6,975 bases of DNA from an uncultured Blautia sp. (lineage in GTDB: Bacteria > Bacillota_A > Clostridia > Lachnospirales > Lachnospiraceae), in NCBI GenBank assembly GCA_905209435.1, contig CAJLTE010000132.1, positions 1-6,975 of the forward strand, written 5' to 3'. Position 1 is the first letter of the stretch; each line of letters starts with the position of its first letter. Under the pieces are notes generated by a model. The model made no database searches. It had not been told where the DNA came from and saw nothing but the letters and a program-made list of their open reading frames with translations. The position numbers and the translations under genes are program-made. Below, piece after piece: positions 5,868-6,975 of the stretch.

Positions 5868-6317
5868 TCATTCGAATAATCCTTTTACAAATTCGATTAA
5901 CTTCGACACAAGACCTTTGGCATCATCCTTTGTAACACCCATATCCTGCAGCTTACTGTATACAGAATTTACATCGCTTCTAAGAGCATCTTCGTCAATT
6001 TTTGCATCCAGAACCTTGCGTACTACAGAAACAAGGGAATCTACCTCTGAATCAGAAAGAGATACCCCAAAATGGTCTGCTGCCTGAGTTACAGCACTTC
6101 GTACCTGGTCATCTGTGATGTTCTGCTGGTCTACAAGATCCTTGGCATACATAATAATGTCTACTGCTTTTCCAGGGTCAGAAGCAAGAAAATCAATTCC
6201 ACTGTCCAGAAGACTTTCTACTACTTCTGTATCACTGGATGCCATAACCGGCATCGGCATGGAACATGCAAGAACTCCTGCAAGGATAAGTGCTGCTGAT
6301 TTTTTCATTTTTATCAT
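5868..6317 (-). CDS. Small exported protein, resembles the C-terminal part of DUF1002 proteins
   Basis: A 149-residue protein. Residues 1-26 look like a signal peptide: MIKMKK charges, a hydrophobic core (8-17) and a signal peptidase I type site PVMA before Ser27. VLAC at 15-18 also loosely fits a lipobox, so a lipoprotein at Cys18 is possible. The mature part is helical and acidic, with no catalytic motif I recognise. Residues 67-149 (ITDDQVRSAVTQAADHFGVSL, then SDSEVDSLVSVVRKV, ending KLIEFVKGLFE) resemble the helical C-terminal region of clostridial DUF1002 proteins, whose function is unknown. Here the larger N-terminal part of that family is absent. The family link is from memory of its pattern and is moderate. 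The AGGAGGT at 6325-6331, 7 bases before the ATG at 6317, favours this start over the ATG at 6308. It is preceded by a long repeat-bearing leader and has no operon partner visible. Confidence 0.78.
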   Translation of the reverse strand: MIKMKKSAALILAGVLACSMPMPVMASSDTEVVESLLDSGIDFLASDPGKAVDIIMYAKDLVDQQNITDDQVRSAVTQAADHFGVSLSDSEVDSLVSVVRKVLDAKIDEDALRSDVNSVYSKLQDMGVTKDDAKGLVSKLIEFVKGLFE

Positions 6318-6324
6318 GATAATT

Positions 6325-6331
6325 ACCTCCT
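6325..6331 (-). promoter_or_regulatory. Consensus Shine-Dalgarno of the exported-protein gene
   Basis: AGGAGGT lies 7 bases before the ATG at 6317, a near-perfect site predicting efficient translation. The tandem repeat array begins at the very next base (6332). Confidence 0.85.
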
Positions 6332-6471
6332 GATTGAATGTTGCTGTTCAAGACTTGCCCAGTAACGATTAAATGTCATCTGTTCAAATCTCTCCAGTAA
6401 CAATTAAATAGCTGCTGTTCATGGTCTGACCAGCAATAGTTAATATTCTGTTCACAAACTGCTGGAATCTG
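6332..6471. repeat. 35-base imperfect tandem repeat, four units, in the leader of the exported-protein gene
   Basis: Units at 6332-6366, 6367-6401, 6402-6436 and a diverged 6437-6471. The shared plan on the plus strand is GATTRAATGT, then CTGTTCA, then CCAGTAAC. Units 1 and 2 both end in CCAGTAAC, unit 3 in CCAGCAA, and all four contain CTGTTCA. On the minus transcript each unit carries TTACTGG or TGCTGG, then TGAACAG, then a TTTAAT-like stretch. The array abuts the Shine-Dalgarno. Confidence 0.7.
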
Positions 6472-6561
6472 GTCATATTTATGATCTGATTTCCTCATAT
6501 CAAGTAATTTTCTTCTGAAATTTAATCAATACCGGAAATAAATCTTCCTCCAGATTCCAGC
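6461..6561. repeat. Perfect 12-base inverted repeat in the leader of the exported-protein gene
   Basis: GCTGGAATCTGG (6461-6472) and CCAGATTCCAGC (6550-6561) are exact reverse complements, 77 bases apart. The outer arm lies directly next to the TATAAT at 6564-6569, so the predicted 5' end of the transcript falls within it and could pair with a site about 90 bases downstream. The same downstream arm partly complements CCAGCA of repeat unit 3 (6429-6434), which would be a competing pairing. Confidence 0.6.
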
Positions 6562-6563
6562 CC

Positions 6564-6595
6564 ATTATACTACACCTTTTCCTTTTATTTGTAAA
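6564..6595 (-). promoter_or_regulatory. Candidate promoter of the exported-protein gene
   Basis: A perfect TATAAT at 6564-6569 on the minus strand. The best -35-like words (TACAAA at 18 bases, TTTACA at 20 bases) are weak or too distant. A start near 6557 would give a leader of about 240 bases carrying the inverted repeat and the tandem array. Confidence 0.45.
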
Positions 6596-6627
6596 ATGTA
6601 TCTAAAAACTTTATAATCTTTTTATAA

Positions 6628-6790
6628 CTAATCTCCAAAAACAGCCCATTTTTCCAGGAAGTTACAAATCTTTTCAAATTCGTTCACTAATTTTTCATAA
6701 GATAAACACGATTCTTTCAAACTTTCCCGATATACTAACATCATAAAAATAATAACAGCCAACATTATTTTTATAAAATTTCTTTTTCAT
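6628..6790 (-). pseudogene. Possible frameshifted small membrane protein ORF
   Basis: Two short overlapping minus-strand frames. ATG at 6790 opens MKKKFYKNN and runs 31 codons. ATG at 6765 opens MLAVIIFMMLVYRES and runs 45 codons to a stop at 6628-6630. Joining them with one frameshift in the A/T run between would give a classic small protein: a lysine-rich start, one hydrophobic segment, then a charged helical tail (SYEKLVNEFEKICNFLEKW). Neither frame alone has a good ribosome site. AAGGAGAG (6816-6823) lies 25 bases upstream of the first ATG, with a hairpin between. It could equally be chance in AT-rich DNA. Confidence 0.25.
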
Positions 6791-6848
6791 ATGTCAGTCA
6801 CCCAAAAGTGATTGACTCTCCTTCCTTTTAAAAAATATATTTGAGACA

Positions 6849-6889
6849 AAATAAAAATCACCCTTCTAGCCACCGGGTGATTTTTATTT
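6849..6889. terminator. Bidirectional intrinsic terminator
   Basis: A perfect 15-base-pair stem (6849-6863 with 6875-6889) and an 11-base loop. The GC core CACCC/GGGTG is flanked by A-rich and T-rich arms, so a T-tract follows the core in both directions. It most likely ends a minus-strand gene lying beyond the right edge and separates it from the exported-protein unit. Confidence 0.85.
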
Positions 6890-6975
6890 GTATAAGATTT
6901 ATGCAGTAAATCATTTCCGAACATGTGAAGGATCACGGGAGCCGCAACGCTGCGAAGCAATCCGAAGATATCAAG
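6890..6975. other. GC-rich segment at the right edge, no gene assigned
   Basis: Composition shifts from AT-rich to GC-rich near 6930. The segment from 6930 holds GGAT/ATCC and CGCA/TGCG inverted pairs (6930-6963), suggesting the start of an interspersed palindromic repeat, or the 3' end of an upstream minus-strand unit. A minus frame is open through it but continues through the terminator, so I do not call a gene. Confidence 0.3.

Noticed and set aside
6332..6471. CRISPR array
   Set aside because: The units are contiguous 35-base tandem copies with drift, without constant repeats separated by unique spacers, and no cas genes are nearby.
6790..6975. Open minus-strand frame of 62 codons from the right edge
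   Set aside because: It reads straight through the bidirectional terminator at 6849-6889 and shows no recognisable protein pattern.

Overview
The window looks like chromosomal DNA of an anaerobic Gram-positive Clostridia, most likely a Lachnospiraceae (Blautia/Dorea/Ruminococcus-like). This is inferred from the low GC of the intergenic DNA, strong AGGAGG-type ribosome sites, a family II pyrophosphatase carrying regulatory CBS domains, a short three-domain S1 protein, and gut-clostridial style small intergenic repeats. The genus is not provable from the sequence alone.

Every convincing gene is on the minus strand. In the direction of transcription (right to left) they are: a small exported protein resembling the C-terminal part of DUF1002 proteins (5868-6317); an S1-domain RNA-binding protein related to ribosomal protein S1 (4435-5340); a CBS/DRTGG-regulated manganese-dependent inorganic pyrophosphatase (ppaC, 2618-4285); a flavoredoxin-type flavin reductase (1891-2505); a shikimate-kinase-family P-loop kinase with unusual substrate-site residues (1315-1830); and murA, first committed enzyme of peptidoglycan synthesis, cut by the left edge after residue 390. 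The last five lie head to tail with gaps of about 60 to 150 bases and no clear intrinsic terminator between them, so partial cotranscription is possible. They form a housekeeping neighbourhood (translation, pyrophosphate removal, redox, aromatic or related metabolism, cell wall), not a single pathway.

The right part is different. About 530 bases (5341-5867) between the exported-protein gene and the S1 gene hold a perfect -10 box, several hairpins, two copies of a 16-base repeat and a strong minus-strand terminator. Together these could be a structured RNA of about 260 bases or a complex 3' UTR. The 658 bases from 6318 to the right edge hold a roughly 240-base leader for the exported protein, with 35-base tandem repeats ending exactly at its Shine-Dalgarno and a 12-base perfect inverted repeat, then a possible frameshifted small membrane ORF, a bidirectional terminator and a GC-rich segment.

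No CRISPR array, tRNA, rRNA, transposase or defence system is visible. The most interesting material is non-coding: the repeat-rich leader, the candidate RNA, and two short repeat families shared between separate intergenic regions.
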